From positions 66,476-130,475 of the forward strand of contig JAJFTY010000054.1 of assembly GCA_021372695.1 (NCBI GenBank): a stretch of 64,000 nucleotides of DNA, given 5' to 3'. Shown here piece by piece: positions 45,449 to 54,381 of this stretch (positions within the stretch are counted from its first letter, which is position 1; each line of letters starts with the position of its first letter). The translations under genes were made by a program, and so were the position numbers. Source of the DNA: Deltaproteobacteria bacterium. Its GTDB lineage: Bacteria; Desulfobacterota; Syntrophia; Syntrophales; UBA5619. The notes beneath the pieces are model-generated. The model did not search any database. It was not told the DNA's origin and saw only the letters and a list, made by a program, of their open reading frames with translations.

Positions 45449-46219
45449 ATGAATGTCATCGATCCGAACAATCCCATTCCCAAATACCTGCAGATCAGCG
45501 CCTGGATCAGGGAACTGATCCAGTCGGGGAGATACGAGAAGGGGGCCTCGCTGCCTTCGGAGGTGGAGCTGGCAAGGATCTGTCAGGTGAATCGCAATAC
45601 GCTCCGGCAGGCCATTTCGGAGCTGAGTACGGCGGGGGTGCTGCGGCGGGAAAAGGGACGGGGGACTTTCGTCTGCGCAGAGACCCCCCTGGCGATCACG
45701 CACAAGCTCAAGAGCATTTCCAGCTTCAGCGCCGATCTGCACGAACTGGGGATCAGAGAGAAGACCCGGATCGTCAAGAAGGGCCAGGAAGAGGCGAAGG
45801 AGCAGGTGGCCAAGAAGCTGATCCTGGGACCGAACGCTAAGGTGGTCGCCATCCGCCGACTGCGCACGGGTAACGATGTGCCCTTCATTTACGAGGAGAG
45901 TTTTCTCCCCGCAACGAAATTTTCGGAGATTCTGAAGATGGACCTGACCGGCTCCATGTATCAGATCATCGACGAATGTTTCAACGTCACCCTGGCCCGG
46001 TCCGACCAGACCATTCGTGCGATCAATCTCAAGGGCCGCATCGCCTCATACTTGGGTCTTCCCGAGAACTCGGCAGCCTTCTTCATGGAGAGCCTGACCT
46101 TCGACGAGAACAATATCCCCGTGGAACTGCTCCATTCTTATTACCGGGGTGACAAGTACGTCTTTGAAGTTGAGCTGGGGCGCTACCATATTGAGGAAGA
46201 CAAGGTTCATCACGATTAG
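45449..46219 (+). CDS. GntR/HutC-family (UTRA domain) regulator
   Basis: A 256-residue regulator: winged HTH (about 8-75, with LPSEVELARICQVNRNTLRQAISELSTAGVLRREKGRGTFV) and a C-terminal UTRA ligand domain (about 95-245). Start 45449 is preferred over an upstream ATG at 45419 that overlaps the permease end. Sitting between the transporter and the enzyme genes, it likely controls both. A perfect TGTATATACA palindrome in the downstream gap is a good candidate operator. Confidence 0.88.
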   Translation: MNVIDPNNPIPKYLQISAWIRELIQSGRYEKGASLPSEVELARICQVNRNTLRQAISELSTAGVLRREKGRGTFVCAETPLAITHKLKSISSFSADLHELGIREKTRIVKKGQEEAKEQVAKKLILGPNAKVVAIRRLRTGNDVPFIYEESFLPATKFSEILKMDLTGSMYQIIDECFNVTLARSDQTIRAINLKGRIASYLGLPENSAAFFMESLTFDENNIPVELLHSYYRGDKYVFEVELGRYHIEEDKVHHD

Positions 46220-46220
46220 G

Positions 46221-46251
46221 TTGCGTTTCCGGTGGACATCCTGTATATACA
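46221..46251 (+). promoter_or_regulatory. Promoter with GntR operator before the transaldolase-like gene
   Basis: TTGCGT (46221-46226), 17-base spacer, TATATA (46244-46249). The -10 lies inside the perfect palindrome TGTATATACA (46242-46251), typical of HutC-type GntR operators. A wider inverted repeat TCCTGTA/TACAGGA also spans 46239-46269. Binding would block the -10. Confidence 0.55.
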
Positions 46252-46292
46252 TCTAAACAATGTACAGGAATCCAGTTTGACAAGGAGGAATA

Positions 46293-47495
46293 ATGAATAA
46301 GGTTAATATGTTGGAGAAACTGGTCGCGGTCAGCCCCGGCATGGAAATTTGGTGGGATTCCTCGCCGGTCATCTTCGAAAACTGGTGCCGGAAGTTGCTC
46401 GTCAAAACCCCGGAGGAAGGCGAGCAGGAGGTGCTCCAGTGCCAATTTGCGAGGATGTACGACGGGAAGAATCCTGACGCCTGGCTCTTCCGCGGCGTAA
46501 CGACCAATCCCTCCCTCTCCCTCCAGGCGATCAAGGATAACGAGCCCTACTGGAAGGGTGTGGTGAAGGGAATGATCGAGGAGAATCCGGGAATCGACAA
46601 GGAGTCCCTCTTCTGGCTCCTCTACAAGGAGATCATCCGGCGTGGCTCGACGATGTTCCTCCCACTCTTCGAGAAGAGCGGCCACAAGGAGGGGTACCTT
46701 TCCGGACAGGTGGACCCGCGCAAGTGCTACGACCGGGACGTCATGCTCAAACAGGCCTACGATCTGGCTTCCATCAATCCCAACGTCATGATCAAGGTCC
46801 CGGGCACCAAGGAGGGGTACGAGGTGATCGAAATCCTCACGGCCCAGGGGATCGCCACGAACAACACCCTGACGTTTGTGCTATCGCAGCTCATGGACTG
46901 CGCCAAGTCCGTGCAGCGGGGGCTGGAGAAGGCCAAGGCCAATCACGTGGATCTGACCCGCTGGCGCTCCGTGATCACCCACATGGAGGCGCGCTACGGC
47001 GATCTGGGAGGGCTGCGTGATTTTGCCAAGGAAAAGGGCGTCGAGCTTTCCGAGGGCGAGGTCCGCTGGGCGGAACTGGCGATTTTCAAGAAGGCCTACC
47101 GGCTCATCAAGGAGAGGAAGTACCCGAGCAAGCTCCTCTCCTGTTCGCTCCGGGTGGGGCCGAAGGTGGACGGTACGCTGCGGGTCTGGCACCTTGAGGA
47201 GAAGGCGGGTGCCAACATCGTGGTCACCTGCCCGCCGGGCTTCATCGACGAGGTGATCCATTTCCCCGGCCAGGAGAACATCGTCTTCGAGAAGGGGAGG
47301 ATCGACCGGGAGATCCCGAAGGAAACGCTGGAGAAGTTGCTTCGGATCCCCTATTTCGCGCGGGCCTACGCCGAGGACGGCTATACCCGCGACGAATACA
47401 GGACCCTTCCTCCGCTGATCAAGACAGCGGAACAGTTCAGCAAGGCAACCGACGACATGGTGGCGTTTGTCGGGAAATGTATCGATGAAAAATAG
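46293..47495 (+). CDS. Transaldolase-family protein
   Basis: A 400-residue TIM-barrel protein of the transaldolase family: FRGVTTNPSLSL, YLSGQVDPRKCYD, and NVMIKVPGTKEGYEVIEIL, where K171 (within MIKVPG) is the Schiff-base lysine. NNTLTFVLSQL follows. It is longer and more divergent than housekeeping transaldolases, and no other pentose-phosphate gene is near. GACAAGGAGGAATA precedes the ATG. Its operon context (binding-protein transporter, GntR, aminotransferase) suggests an aldol cleavage or transfer on a specific imported compound, not central metabolism. Substrate unknown. Confidence 0.75.
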   Translation: MNKVNMLEKLVAVSPGMEIWWDSSPVIFENWCRKLLVKTPEEGEQEVLQCQFARMYDGKNPDAWLFRGVTTNPSLSLQAIKDNEPYWKGVVKGMIEENPGIDKESLFWLLYKEIIRRGSTMFLPLFEKSGHKEGYLSGQVDPRKCYDRDVMLKQAYDLASINPNVMIKVPGTKEGYEVIEILTAQGIATNNTLTFVLSQLMDCAKSVQRGLEKAKANHVDLTRWRSVITHMEARYGDLGGLRDFAKEKGVELSEGEVRWAELAIFKKAYRLIKERKYPSKLLSCSLRVGPKVDGTLRVWHLEEKAGANIVVTCPPGFIDEVIHFPGQENIVFEKGRIDREIPKETLEKLLRIPYFARAYAEDGYTRDEYRTLPPLIKTAEQFSKATDDMVAFVGKCIDEK

Positions 47496-47524
47496 GAGGA
47501 CTCACTGAAAGGAGAGGAAAAAGT

Positions 47525-48619
47525 ATGAAACCCCTGAAGGATTGGTTTGTTCCATGGCTTCTGACCGCCCGGGAGTACAACACCGCCATACTCGACAAGG
47601 CCTGGGCGAAGCCCGATTACGGTCGTCTGATGCTCAATGAGAATCCGGTGCCCCCGTCGGACAAGGTGATCAAGGCGGTGACCGATATCCTCTCCAAGGG
47701 GAACCGTTATCCGGACAGCATGCTCCGGCTGCGGACCAAACTGGGAAAGCTCCACAACCTGGGACCGAACAACATCGGCCTGTGCAATGGCTCTTCCGAG
47801 ATCATCGACTGCATGATGCGGATCTTCCTGGAACCCGGAGATGAATTCATCGTTTCCAATCCGACGTTCGGACTCTTCCCCCCGCGGGCGGAACTGGTCG
47901 GCGGGAAGGTGATTTCTGTGCCCCTGCGCAAGGAGGACCTCCAGTACGACACGGATGCCATGCTCAAGGCCATCACCCCCAAAACCAAGCTGATGCTCGT
48001 CATCAACCCCAACAACCCAACAGGCATCTTCATCGACGACAAGGACCTGATCCGTTTCTGCGAGACGGGGATCCCCCTCTGCGTCGACGAGGCCTACCTG
48101 GACTACCACCCCCAGATTCCCTCGAAGGACTTCCTGCTCAAGAAGTATCCGCAGGTGTTCCTCTCCCACACCTTCTCGAAGGCTTACGGGTTTGCCGGCA
48201 TCCGCTTCGGGTATGTGGTCGGTACCGAGGAGATGGTCGCTGCATTCAACCGGATGTTCCTGCCCTGGAACGTGAGCCTGATGGCGATGGCCGCGGCCGA
48301 GGCGATCCTCGACAACCCGGAGGAACTGGCCGCCAAGGTGAAGCACAACAACCGCTGGATGGAGATCTTCACCAAGGAACTGGTCCAGGTGGGATTGAAA
48401 CCTTTCCCGGCCCACGGCAATTACATGCTCATCGACGCCACCATGACCGGCAAAGCCACCGCCCAGATTCTGGCGGCAGCATTGGAGATGGAGCATATCT
48501 TCCTCAAGAGCATCTCTCCGATCCACGGCAAAGACGGTTATTTCCGGGTGACGCCGGGCGTGGACGCAGAAAACGAGCGCTTTATCCGTTTCGTCCACAA
48601 CTACTTCGGGAAACGTTAA
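47525..48619 (+). CDS. HisC-like PLP-dependent aminotransferase
   Basis: A 364-residue fold-type I enzyme resembling histidinol-phosphate aminotransferase: LNENPVPPSDKVI, GNGSSE-like CNGSSEIID, NPNNPTGIF, DEAYLDY and HTFSKAYGFAGIRFGY with the PLP lysine. CobD (threonine-phosphate decarboxylase) has the same fold and cannot be excluded; it would fit a corrinoid theme. No his genes are nearby. Immediately downstream of the transaldolase-like gene (29 bp), so same operon. A hairpin follows the stop. Confidence 0.78.
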   Translation: MKPLKDWFVPWLLTAREYNTAILDKAWAKPDYGRLMLNENPVPPSDKVIKAVTDILSKGNRYPDSMLRLRTKLGKLHNLGPNNIGLCNGSSEIIDCMMRIFLEPGDEFIVSNPTFGLFPPRAELVGGKVISVPLRKEDLQYDTDAMLKAITPKTKLMLVINPNNPTGIFIDDKDLIRFCETGIPLCVDEAYLDYHPQIPSKDFLLKKYPQVFLSHTFSKAYGFAGIRFGYVVGTEEMVAAFNRMFLPWNVSLMAMAAAEAILDNPEELAAKVKHNNRWMEIFTKELVQVGLKPFPAHGNYMLIDATMTGKATAQILAAALEMEHIFLKSISPIHGKDGYFRVTPGVDAENERFIRFVHNYFGKR

Positions 48620-48631
48620 AAACAGGCTCCA

Positions 48632-48663
48632 CCCTGACCTCCCCGTCACGGGGGAGGTCAGGG
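48632..48663. repeat. Strong hairpin between the aminotransferase and ETF genes
   Basis: CCCTGACCTCCCC (48632-48644), loop GTCACG, GGGGAGGTCAGGG (48651-48663): a perfect 13-bp stem 12 bp after the aminotransferase stop. No T-run on the plus strand, so it is more likely an mRNA-stabilising or processing element than a terminator. Confidence 0.6.
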
Positions 48664-48741
48664 CGATTCGGGATTTCCCCGGATGAAGGTGGAGAGAATT
48701 TCGTCTGATACCGGTCCGACAAGAATGCAGGACTCCCTTCC

Positions 48742-49509
48742 GTGAAGATTTACGTATGCATGAAACACGTCCCCGACACGGCTGCCAACATCAGGCCACT
48801 GGGGGGAGTCGAATTCGATGAGTCGGTCAAGTTCATCGTCAATCCCTATGACGAATACGCGATCGAACAGGCACTCCTGATCCGGGAAGTTGAATCCGGG
48901 GCGGAGATCGTCGCGGTGTCGATCGGAAAGGCCGCGGCCGCCTCCACGCTGCGGACCGCCCTCGCGGTGGGCGCCGACCGCGGTATCCTGGTCCAGACGG
49001 ATGCCTATTTTACCGAGCCTGCCGAAACGGCGCGGCTGCTGCACCGGGCCATCTCACTGGACGGCGCTCCGGATCTCATCCTGACCGGCCGCCAGTCGGT
49101 CGACTCGGAGGGGATGCAGACCCCGTACCGGCTGGGCGTTCTCTTCGATATGCCCGTGGCCGTCAACGCGACGGCCTTCGCCATGGCGGAAGGGATGGTC
49201 ACGGTGGAACGGGAGATCGAAGGGGATGTCTGTGAGGTGATCGAGATGCCCCTGCCCTGCATCGTCGGCGCGACCAAGGGTCTCAACCGCCCGCGTTCGG
49301 CCACCCTTCCGGAGATGATGAAGGCCAGGAAAAAGGAGATCCGGGTGATTCCCGCGACGGATTTCGGCCCTGCGCCTGCCATGCCCGGTGTGGAACTGCT
49401 GGAGCTTGAGGCAGTCCCGGACCGTGGTCGCGGGCGCATCCTGAAGGGCCGTCCGGAAGAGATGGTGAAGGCGCTTCTGGATGCCCTCGAGACGTGCCGG
49501 ATGCTGTAG
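48742..49509 (+). CDS. etfB: Electron transfer flavoprotein subunit beta
   Basis: A 255-residue ETF beta: KIYVCMKHVPDTAANIRP start, NPYDEYAIEQAL, GRQSVDSEGMQTPYRLG (the ADP/AMP site and ETF signature) and CIVGATKGLNRPR. GTG start at 48742 with a weak AGGA upstream. Together with etfA it accepts electrons from the adjacent dehydrogenase-like flavoprotein. Confidence 0.9.
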   Translation: MKIYVCMKHVPDTAANIRPLGGVEFDESVKFIVNPYDEYAIEQALLIREVESGAEIVAVSIGKAAAASTLRTALAVGADRGILVQTDAYFTEPAETARLLHRAISLDGAPDLILTGRQSVDSEGMQTPYRLGVLFDMPVAVNATAFAMAEGMVTVEREIEGDVCEVIEMPLPCIVGATKGLNRPRSATLPEMMKARKKEIRVIPATDFGPAPAMPGVELLELEAVPDRGRGRILKGRPEEMVKALLDALETCRML

Positions 49510-49575
49510 CGGCCAGAGAAAGAGCCTCATATAAACAATCGTTTCAGCGGTTCGCGGTCAAGGGAGTCGGGGAAG

Positions 49576-50538
49576 ATGGCGAAAATCGGCGTTCTCATCG
49601 AGACGAGTGGCGGTGAGGTCAAGAAGACCACCCTAGGCATCCTGGCGGCGGCAAGGCAGGAACCGGAGGCGGAGGTGTTTGCGATCCTTCTGGAGCCTTG
49701 CGCGGAGGAGTGTGACGGGGTGCTGCGGCAGTACGGTGCGGATCGGATCGTGCAGATCCAGACGCCGGAGCCGGATATCGCCTCTTTTCCGGAGGGGCAG
49801 GCCGCGCTCTTGGCCTCGGCTGTTGATCATTTCGCACTCGACGCCCTTCTCGGCATCTCCGGTCAGAAGGGAAGGGACCTGCTGGCGCGGGTCGCCGCGC
49901 TTCTGTCGGCGCCCCTGGTCCTCGATTGCCTGCACGTCGATCTCTCCCGGGGGATCGTCCGGAAATCGCATTTCTCCGGCCGGACAACGGCCATTCTCCG
50001 GTTGAACGTACGGCCCTGGATTCTGGGAATTCGGCCCAACGTCTTTCCCGAGCGCATCGATCCCCGGCCAGGGGAGGTCATTGTCCATGAAGCGCCCATT
50101 CCGATCCCGAAAAGGGTGGCCATCCGCCAAATCCGGCGGGGCGATGCCGGAGGCCCGGACGTTTCCGAAGCCGAGATTGTCATCTCCGGAGGGCGGGCCC
50201 TGGGATCGGCGGACAATTTCCGATTGCTGCGGGAGTGCGCCTCCCTCCTCGGCGCGGCGGTCGGAGCTTCCCGGGCGGCAGTGGATGCCGGGTACGCGCC
50301 GCATGCGATGCAGGTCGGTCAGACCGGAAAAACCGTCAGCCCCAGACTCTACATCGCCTGCGGCATCTCTGGGTCCGTCCAGCACTTCGCGGGAATGAAG
50401 ACCTCCAAGGTGGTCGTGGGCGTGAATACCGATCCGGACGCTCCCATTTTCCAGAAATGCGACTACGGCCTTCTCGGCGATCTGTTCGAAGTCGTGCCCG
50501 CGCTGACGAAGGCGCTCGGTTCGAAACAAGCGGGATAA
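49576..50538 (+). CDS. etfA: Electron transfer flavoprotein subunit alpha
   Basis: A 320-residue ETF alpha with the FAD-binding C-terminal domain: VSGGRALG-like VISGGRALGSADNF, VGQTGKTVSPRLYIACGISG, HFAGMKTSKVVVGVNTD and DYGLLGDLFEVVPALTKAL. No N-terminal ferredoxin or bifurcation-type extension is visible. Immediately upstream of the DMGDH-like gene, whose family uses ETF as electron acceptor. Confidence 0.92.
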   Translation: MAKIGVLIETSGGEVKKTTLGILAAARQEPEAEVFAILLEPCAEECDGVLRQYGADRIVQIQTPEPDIASFPEGQAALLASAVDHFALDALLGISGQKGRDLLARVAALLSAPLVLDCLHVDLSRGIVRKSHFSGRTTAILRLNVRPWILGIRPNVFPERIDPRPGEVIVHEAPIPIPKRVAIRQIRRGDAGGPDVSEAEIVISGGRALGSADNFRLLRECASLLGAAVGASRAAVDAGYAPHAMQVGQTGKTVSPRLYIACGISGSVQHFAGMKTSKVVVGVNTDPDAPIFQKCDYGLLGDLFEVVPALTKALGSKQAG

Positions 50539-50682
50539 GACGATTACGGACGGAATAGGGCTTCCTGAAAGCGCATCGGGACCTTCGGCCCGAATTTCCC
50601 GGCCTGCGGAGCGATAACGATGCCTTTGCGATCCGTCGACTCAACCAGGAGGTCTCCTGGAAAAATGCGAAAGGAGTGAATC

Positions 50683-53103
50683 ATGCGTGACAGTGCACGG
50701 GTTGTGATCATCGGCGGAGGCATCGTCGGCTGCAGCATCGCCTATCACCTGACCAGGATGGGGTGGCGGGATGTGCTCATCCTGGAAAAGGGGGAATTGA
50801 CCAGCGGCTCGACCTGGCATGCGGCGGGTCTTGTAGGACAGCTCCGCTCTCACCGGGACGTCACCCGGATGCTTCAGTACAGCGTCAGCCTCTACAAGAC
50901 CCTGGAGGCGGAGACGGGACTGACCACGGGCTGGAAACAGAGCGGATGTCTCCACCTGGCCAGCACCCAGGAGCGGATCCTCGAATTGAAGAAAGGGGCC
51001 ACCACGGCCCGCAGCTTTGGCCTCGATCTTCACATGATCACCCCGGAAGAGGCGCGGAATCTCTGCCCGATTCTCAACATGGACGGGATCATCGGCGCGG
51101 CCTTCATGCCGTCGGACGGCCAGGCGGACCCCAGCGGTCTGACCATGGCCATGGCCAAGGGGGCCTTGAACCGCGGTGCCACGATAGAGCAGAAGACCCT
51201 GGTGACGGGATTCGAGATCCGCCACGACCGCGTCGAGGCCATCCTGACGGACAAGGGCAGGATCCGCTGCGAAACGGTCGTGAACGCCGCCGGCATGTGG
51301 GGCCGCGAGATCGGCCGGATGATGGGCGTCAACATTCCCCTGGTTCCCTTCCAGCACCAGTACCTCGTGACCGAGGCGATCGAGGGGGTACCGCCGAACA
51401 TGCCGACGCTCCGCGACAAGGACAGCCTCCTCTACTACAAGGAGGAGGTGGGGGGGCTCGTCATGGGCGGTTACGAACGCGACGGCATCCCCTGGTCCAT
51501 CCGGGGGATTCCCAAGGGGTTTACCCAGGAGCTTCTGGAGCCCGACTTCGACCATTTCGAGTCCATATCACAGGCGGCCGTGAACCGGACCCCCTGCCTC
51601 GGGACGGCCGGGATCGCACGTCTGGTCAACGGACCGGAGGCCTTTACCCCGGATGGGAACTGCATGCTGGGGCCGGCCCCGGAACTTGCGAACTGCTTCG
51701 TCGCCGTCGGGTTCAATGCATTCGGAATCGCGGCCGGCGGCGGCGCCGGCAGGATGGTAGCCGAATGGATCGTCGAGGGGGAACCGAGCCTCAACATCTG
51801 GCCCCTCGACATCCGCCGTTTCGGCCAGTACCACCGGAGCCTCAACTACAATGTCGAACGGACCAAGGAGATCTACGGCAAGCACTACACCATCTCCTGG
51901 CCCCATGAAGAGCACGATTCGGCAAGGCGGGTAAAACGGTCGCCGCTCTACTGGCTCCTGAAGGAGAAGGGGGCGGTGTACGGGGCCAAGTACGGCTGGG
52001 AGCGGGCCAACTGGTTCGCCCCGGCCGGGGTGGAAGCGAAGGACGTTCCGACCTTCGGGATTCCCAACTGGTTCCAACATGTGGCCGCGGAGCACAAAGC
52101 GGCCCGAGAGGCGGTGGTCCTGATCGACCAGAGCTCGTTCAGCAAGTTCGAGGTTTCGGGAGCGGGGGCCCTGGCGTTCCTCAATCGCGTCGCCGCGGCC
52201 AACCTGGACCGGCCCGTGGGATCGACGGTCTATACCCAACTCTGCAACGAACGGGGCGGGATCGAGGCGGACATCACCATCTCCCGGACGGCGGAGCAGA
52301 CCTTCTTCCTGATCACGGGGACAGCCTTCGGGGTGCACGATTTCCAGTGGCTCAAAAGGCACCTGCCGACGGACGGGTCCGTTCTTCTTCGCGATGTGAC
52401 CTCTGCCTTTGCGATGATCAATGTCTGCGGTCCCAAGTCGCGCGAGCTCCTGCAGCGCCTGACCGAGGATGATTTTTCGAACGAAGCCTTTCCCTTCAGT
52501 CGGTGCCGCCAGGTCGTGATCGGCTACGCGCCGGTGCTGGCACTCCGGGTGACCTACATCGGAGAACTCGGCTACGAACTCTACACGCCGCCGGAGTATG
52601 CCGCCGGCCTCTACGAGGCCCTCTGGGAGGCGGGGCACGATGTGGGCATCCGCAACGCGGGGTATCGGGCCATCGACTCGCTCCGACTGGAGAAGGGCTA
52701 CTGCTACTGGGGCGCCGAGGTGTCGCCCGATTACACCCCTTACGACGCGGGCCTCGGCTTTGCCGTGAGCCTGGACAAGGGGCCTTTCGTGGGGCGTGAT
52801 GCCCTCATGAAGATCAAAAAGGATGGGCCGGCCTGGAAACTCTGCCTCTTCACGCTGGAGGCCGACCGGCCGATGCTTCTCTACGGAGGGGAAACCATCA
52901 CCTGCCGGGGGAACGTCGTGGGCGTCGTTTCCAGCGGCGGCCACGGTCACACTGTGGGAAAGACCATCGCGCTCGGTTACCTGTCTGCTTCCGATGCGAA
53001 GGCGTCCGACGGTTTTGCCGTTGAAGTCTTCGGGGAATCCTTCCCGGCCGTCCGTTGGTCCCGGCCTCCGTACGATCCGGAACGGCGGCGGATTTTCTTG
53101 TAG
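50683..53103 (+). CDS. Dimethylglycine/sarcosine dehydrogenase-like flavoprotein (FAD + GcvT domains)
   Basis: An 806-residue protein of the DMGDH/SARDH family, which oxidatively removes an N-methyl group, passes electrons to ETF, and hands formaldehyde to tetrahydrofolate. N-terminal DAO domain: VVIIGGGIVGCSIAYHL (FAD site) and SGSTWHAAGL, where H46 matches the His that binds FAD covalently in rat DMGDH and sarcosine dehydrogenase. The C-terminal GcvT-type THF-binding region (about 430-800) has GGIEADITISR, YIGELGYELYTPPEY, GLGFAVSLDKGPFVGRDAL. It sits beside etfAB and corrinoid methyltransferases, so its substrate is probably an N-methylated amino acid. Exact substrate open. Confidence 0.85.
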   Translation: MRDSARVVIIGGGIVGCSIAYHLTRMGWRDVLILEKGELTSGSTWHAAGLVGQLRSHRDVTRMLQYSVSLYKTLEAETGLTTGWKQSGCLHLASTQERILELKKGATTARSFGLDLHMITPEEARNLCPILNMDGIIGAAFMPSDGQADPSGLTMAMAKGALNRGATIEQKTLVTGFEIRHDRVEAILTDKGRIRCETVVNAAGMWGREIGRMMGVNIPLVPFQHQYLVTEAIEGVPPNMPTLRDKDSLLYYKEEVGGLVMGGYERDGIPWSIRGIPKGFTQELLEPDFDHFESISQAAVNRTPCLGTAGIARLVNGPEAFTPDGNCMLGPAPELANCFVAVGFNAFGIAAGGGAGRMVAEWIVEGEPSLNIWPLDIRRFGQYHRSLNYNVERTKEIYGKHYTISWPHEEHDSARRVKRSPLYWLLKEKGAVYGAKYGWERANWFAPAGVEAKDVPTFGIPNWFQHVAAEHKAAREAVVLIDQSSFSKFEVSGAGALAFLNRVAAANLDRPVGSTVYTQLCNERGGIEADITISRTAEQTFFLITGTAFGVHDFQWLKRHLPTDGSVLLRDVTSAFAMINVCGPKSRELLQRLTEDDFSNEAFPFSRCRQVVIGYAPVLALRVTYIGELGYELYTPPEYAAGLYEALWEAGHDVGIRNAGYRAIDSLRLEKGYCYWGAEVSPDYTPYDAGLGFAVSLDKGPFVGRDALMKIKKDGPAWKLCLFTLEADRPMLLYGGETITCRGNVVGVVSSGGHGHTVGKTIALGYLSASDAKASDGFAVEVFGESFPAVRWSRPPYDPERRRIFL

Positions 53104-53247
53104 GCCGAATGAACGATTGATGCTAGCATACCGCGCAAAGAGCGCCTGACGCTGGGAGAGAAACGGGCGGAAGCCCGGGGAAACGAAGATGGAAAGGGGG
53201 ATCGTGCCATAGCCTAAACCAGTTTTTCTTGAAGAAGGAGGGAACAT

Positions 53248-54249
53248 ATGACCGGCAAGAGAAGATTCATCGGTTTTGTCCTGCTCGCGGCCCTGCTGTG
53301 CGTGATGATGGCAGCGGCTCCTCTCTGTTGGGCGCAACCGGAGCTGCGCGTCTACACCCACAATGAGACGGCCGAGATGGAAAAATGGGTCCCGGTGGCG
53401 GAAAAGGCGATCGGCATGAAGATCGTCTGGAGTCCCCGCCTGGCGTCGAATGAACTGTGGACCCGTGTCCTGACGGAAAATCCCAACTTCAACGCCGACG
53501 TGATCTGGGGTTTCCTGAACTCCGACGCCCAGGTAGGCGCACAGAGGGGGTTCTTTGTGCCCTACGCGTCGCCGGCATGGGCCGATATCCCGGCAGAATT
53601 CAAGGATCCGGATCATCAGTGGTACGGCTACAACTACTGGTTTTCCGCCATCGCCGTGAACCCGGACCTGCTGAAAAAGAAGAACCTGCCCAAGCCCCAA
53701 TCCTGGGTCGACCTGACCAATCCCGTCTACAAGGGCGAAATCGTGATGCCCGATCCGGCCACCAGCGGCACGGCCTTTATCTTCGTCTCTGCGGTCATGC
53801 AGATTTTCGGCGAGAACAAGGGATGGGAGATCCTCGAGAAGATTCACAAGAACGCCGGACAGTACACCAAATCCGGTTCGGCGCCGGCCCAATCCGTAGC
53901 CCAAGGGGAGTACGCGATCGGGATCAGCTGGGACCAGGCCGTCTATGGCAGGGTCGAGCAGAAATTCCCCATCGAGGGGCTCATCCCCTCGGAAGGCACC
54001 GCGTTTGACCTGGAGTCCGTGGCGATCCTGAAAGGGACCAAGAACCTGGTCGGCGCCAAGAAACTGGTCGATTGGCTCGGTACCAAGGAAGGCCAGACCC
54101 AGATCGGTCTCCTTCGCTCGAAGGTGACACGGCCCGGCGTTCCCGGGAAGGTTCTCGTCGATCCCAAACTGATCAAGTATGACGCGCTCTGGGCCGGGGA
54201 GAACAAGAAGCGGATCATGGGCGAGTGGGCCAAACGTTTCTCCAAATGA
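53248..54249 (+). CDS. ABC transporter substrate-binding protein, Fe3+/polyamine type (system 2)
   Basis: A 333-residue periplasmic binding protein with a signal peptide (cleaved near PLCWA-QPE). Same broad family as system 1 but clearly distinct: ELRVYTHNETAEMEKW, LTENPNFNADVIWG, NLPKPQSWVDLTNPVYKG, MPDPATSGTAFIFV and QYTKSGSAPAQSV. GAAGGAGGGAAC precedes the ATG. Neighbouring N-demethylation genes suggest an organic amine rather than iron. An extended hairpin lies between it and the permease gene. Confidence 0.8.
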   Translation: MTGKRRFIGFVLLAALLCVMMAAAPLCWAQPELRVYTHNETAEMEKWVPVAEKAIGMKIVWSPRLASNELWTRVLTENPNFNADVIWGFLNSDAQVGAQRGFFVPYASPAWADIPAEFKDPDHQWYGYNYWFSAIAVNPDLLKKKNLPKPQSWVDLTNPVYKGEIVMPDPATSGTAFIFVSAVMQIFGENKGWEILEKIHKNAGQYTKSGSAPAQSVAQGEYAIGISWDQAVYGRVEQKFPIEGLIPSEGTAFDLESVAILKGTKNLVGAKKLVDWLGTKEGQTQIGLLRSKVTRPGVPGKVLVDPKLIKYDALWAGENKKRIMGEWAKRFSK

Positions 54250-54261
54250 TCGTTGGGCCCC

Positions 54262-54335
54262 TTTGAAGTCTTCATCCCCCGGCAAGCGGGATATCGTTTC
54301 GACCCGATGCGCGCCCCGGGGATGAAGATTTCAAA
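54262..54335 (+). repeat. Long hairpin between binding-protein gene 2 and its permease
   Basis: TTTGAAGTCTTCATCCCC (54262-54279) pairs along 18 positions with GGGGATGAAGATTTCAAA (54318-54335), with one G-U pair. A smaller CGGG/CCCG hairpin lies in the 38-nt loop. No T-run follows. It may protect the upstream binding-protein mRNA and lower expression of the permease. It also argues that the permease starts downstream (54382), not at the in-frame TTG at 54253. Confidence 0.75.
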
Positions 54336-54381
54336 ATCGGCCAGGTTTCTCTCCCGTCCAAACAGTCGTCGAGGCAACAGG

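Noticed and set aside
51568..54285. A 905-codon open frame on the minus strand
   Set aside because: It runs antisense to the DMGDH-like and binding-protein genes, which have clear family motifs, signal peptide and ribosome sites. Long antisense frames are expected in GC-rich biased DNA.
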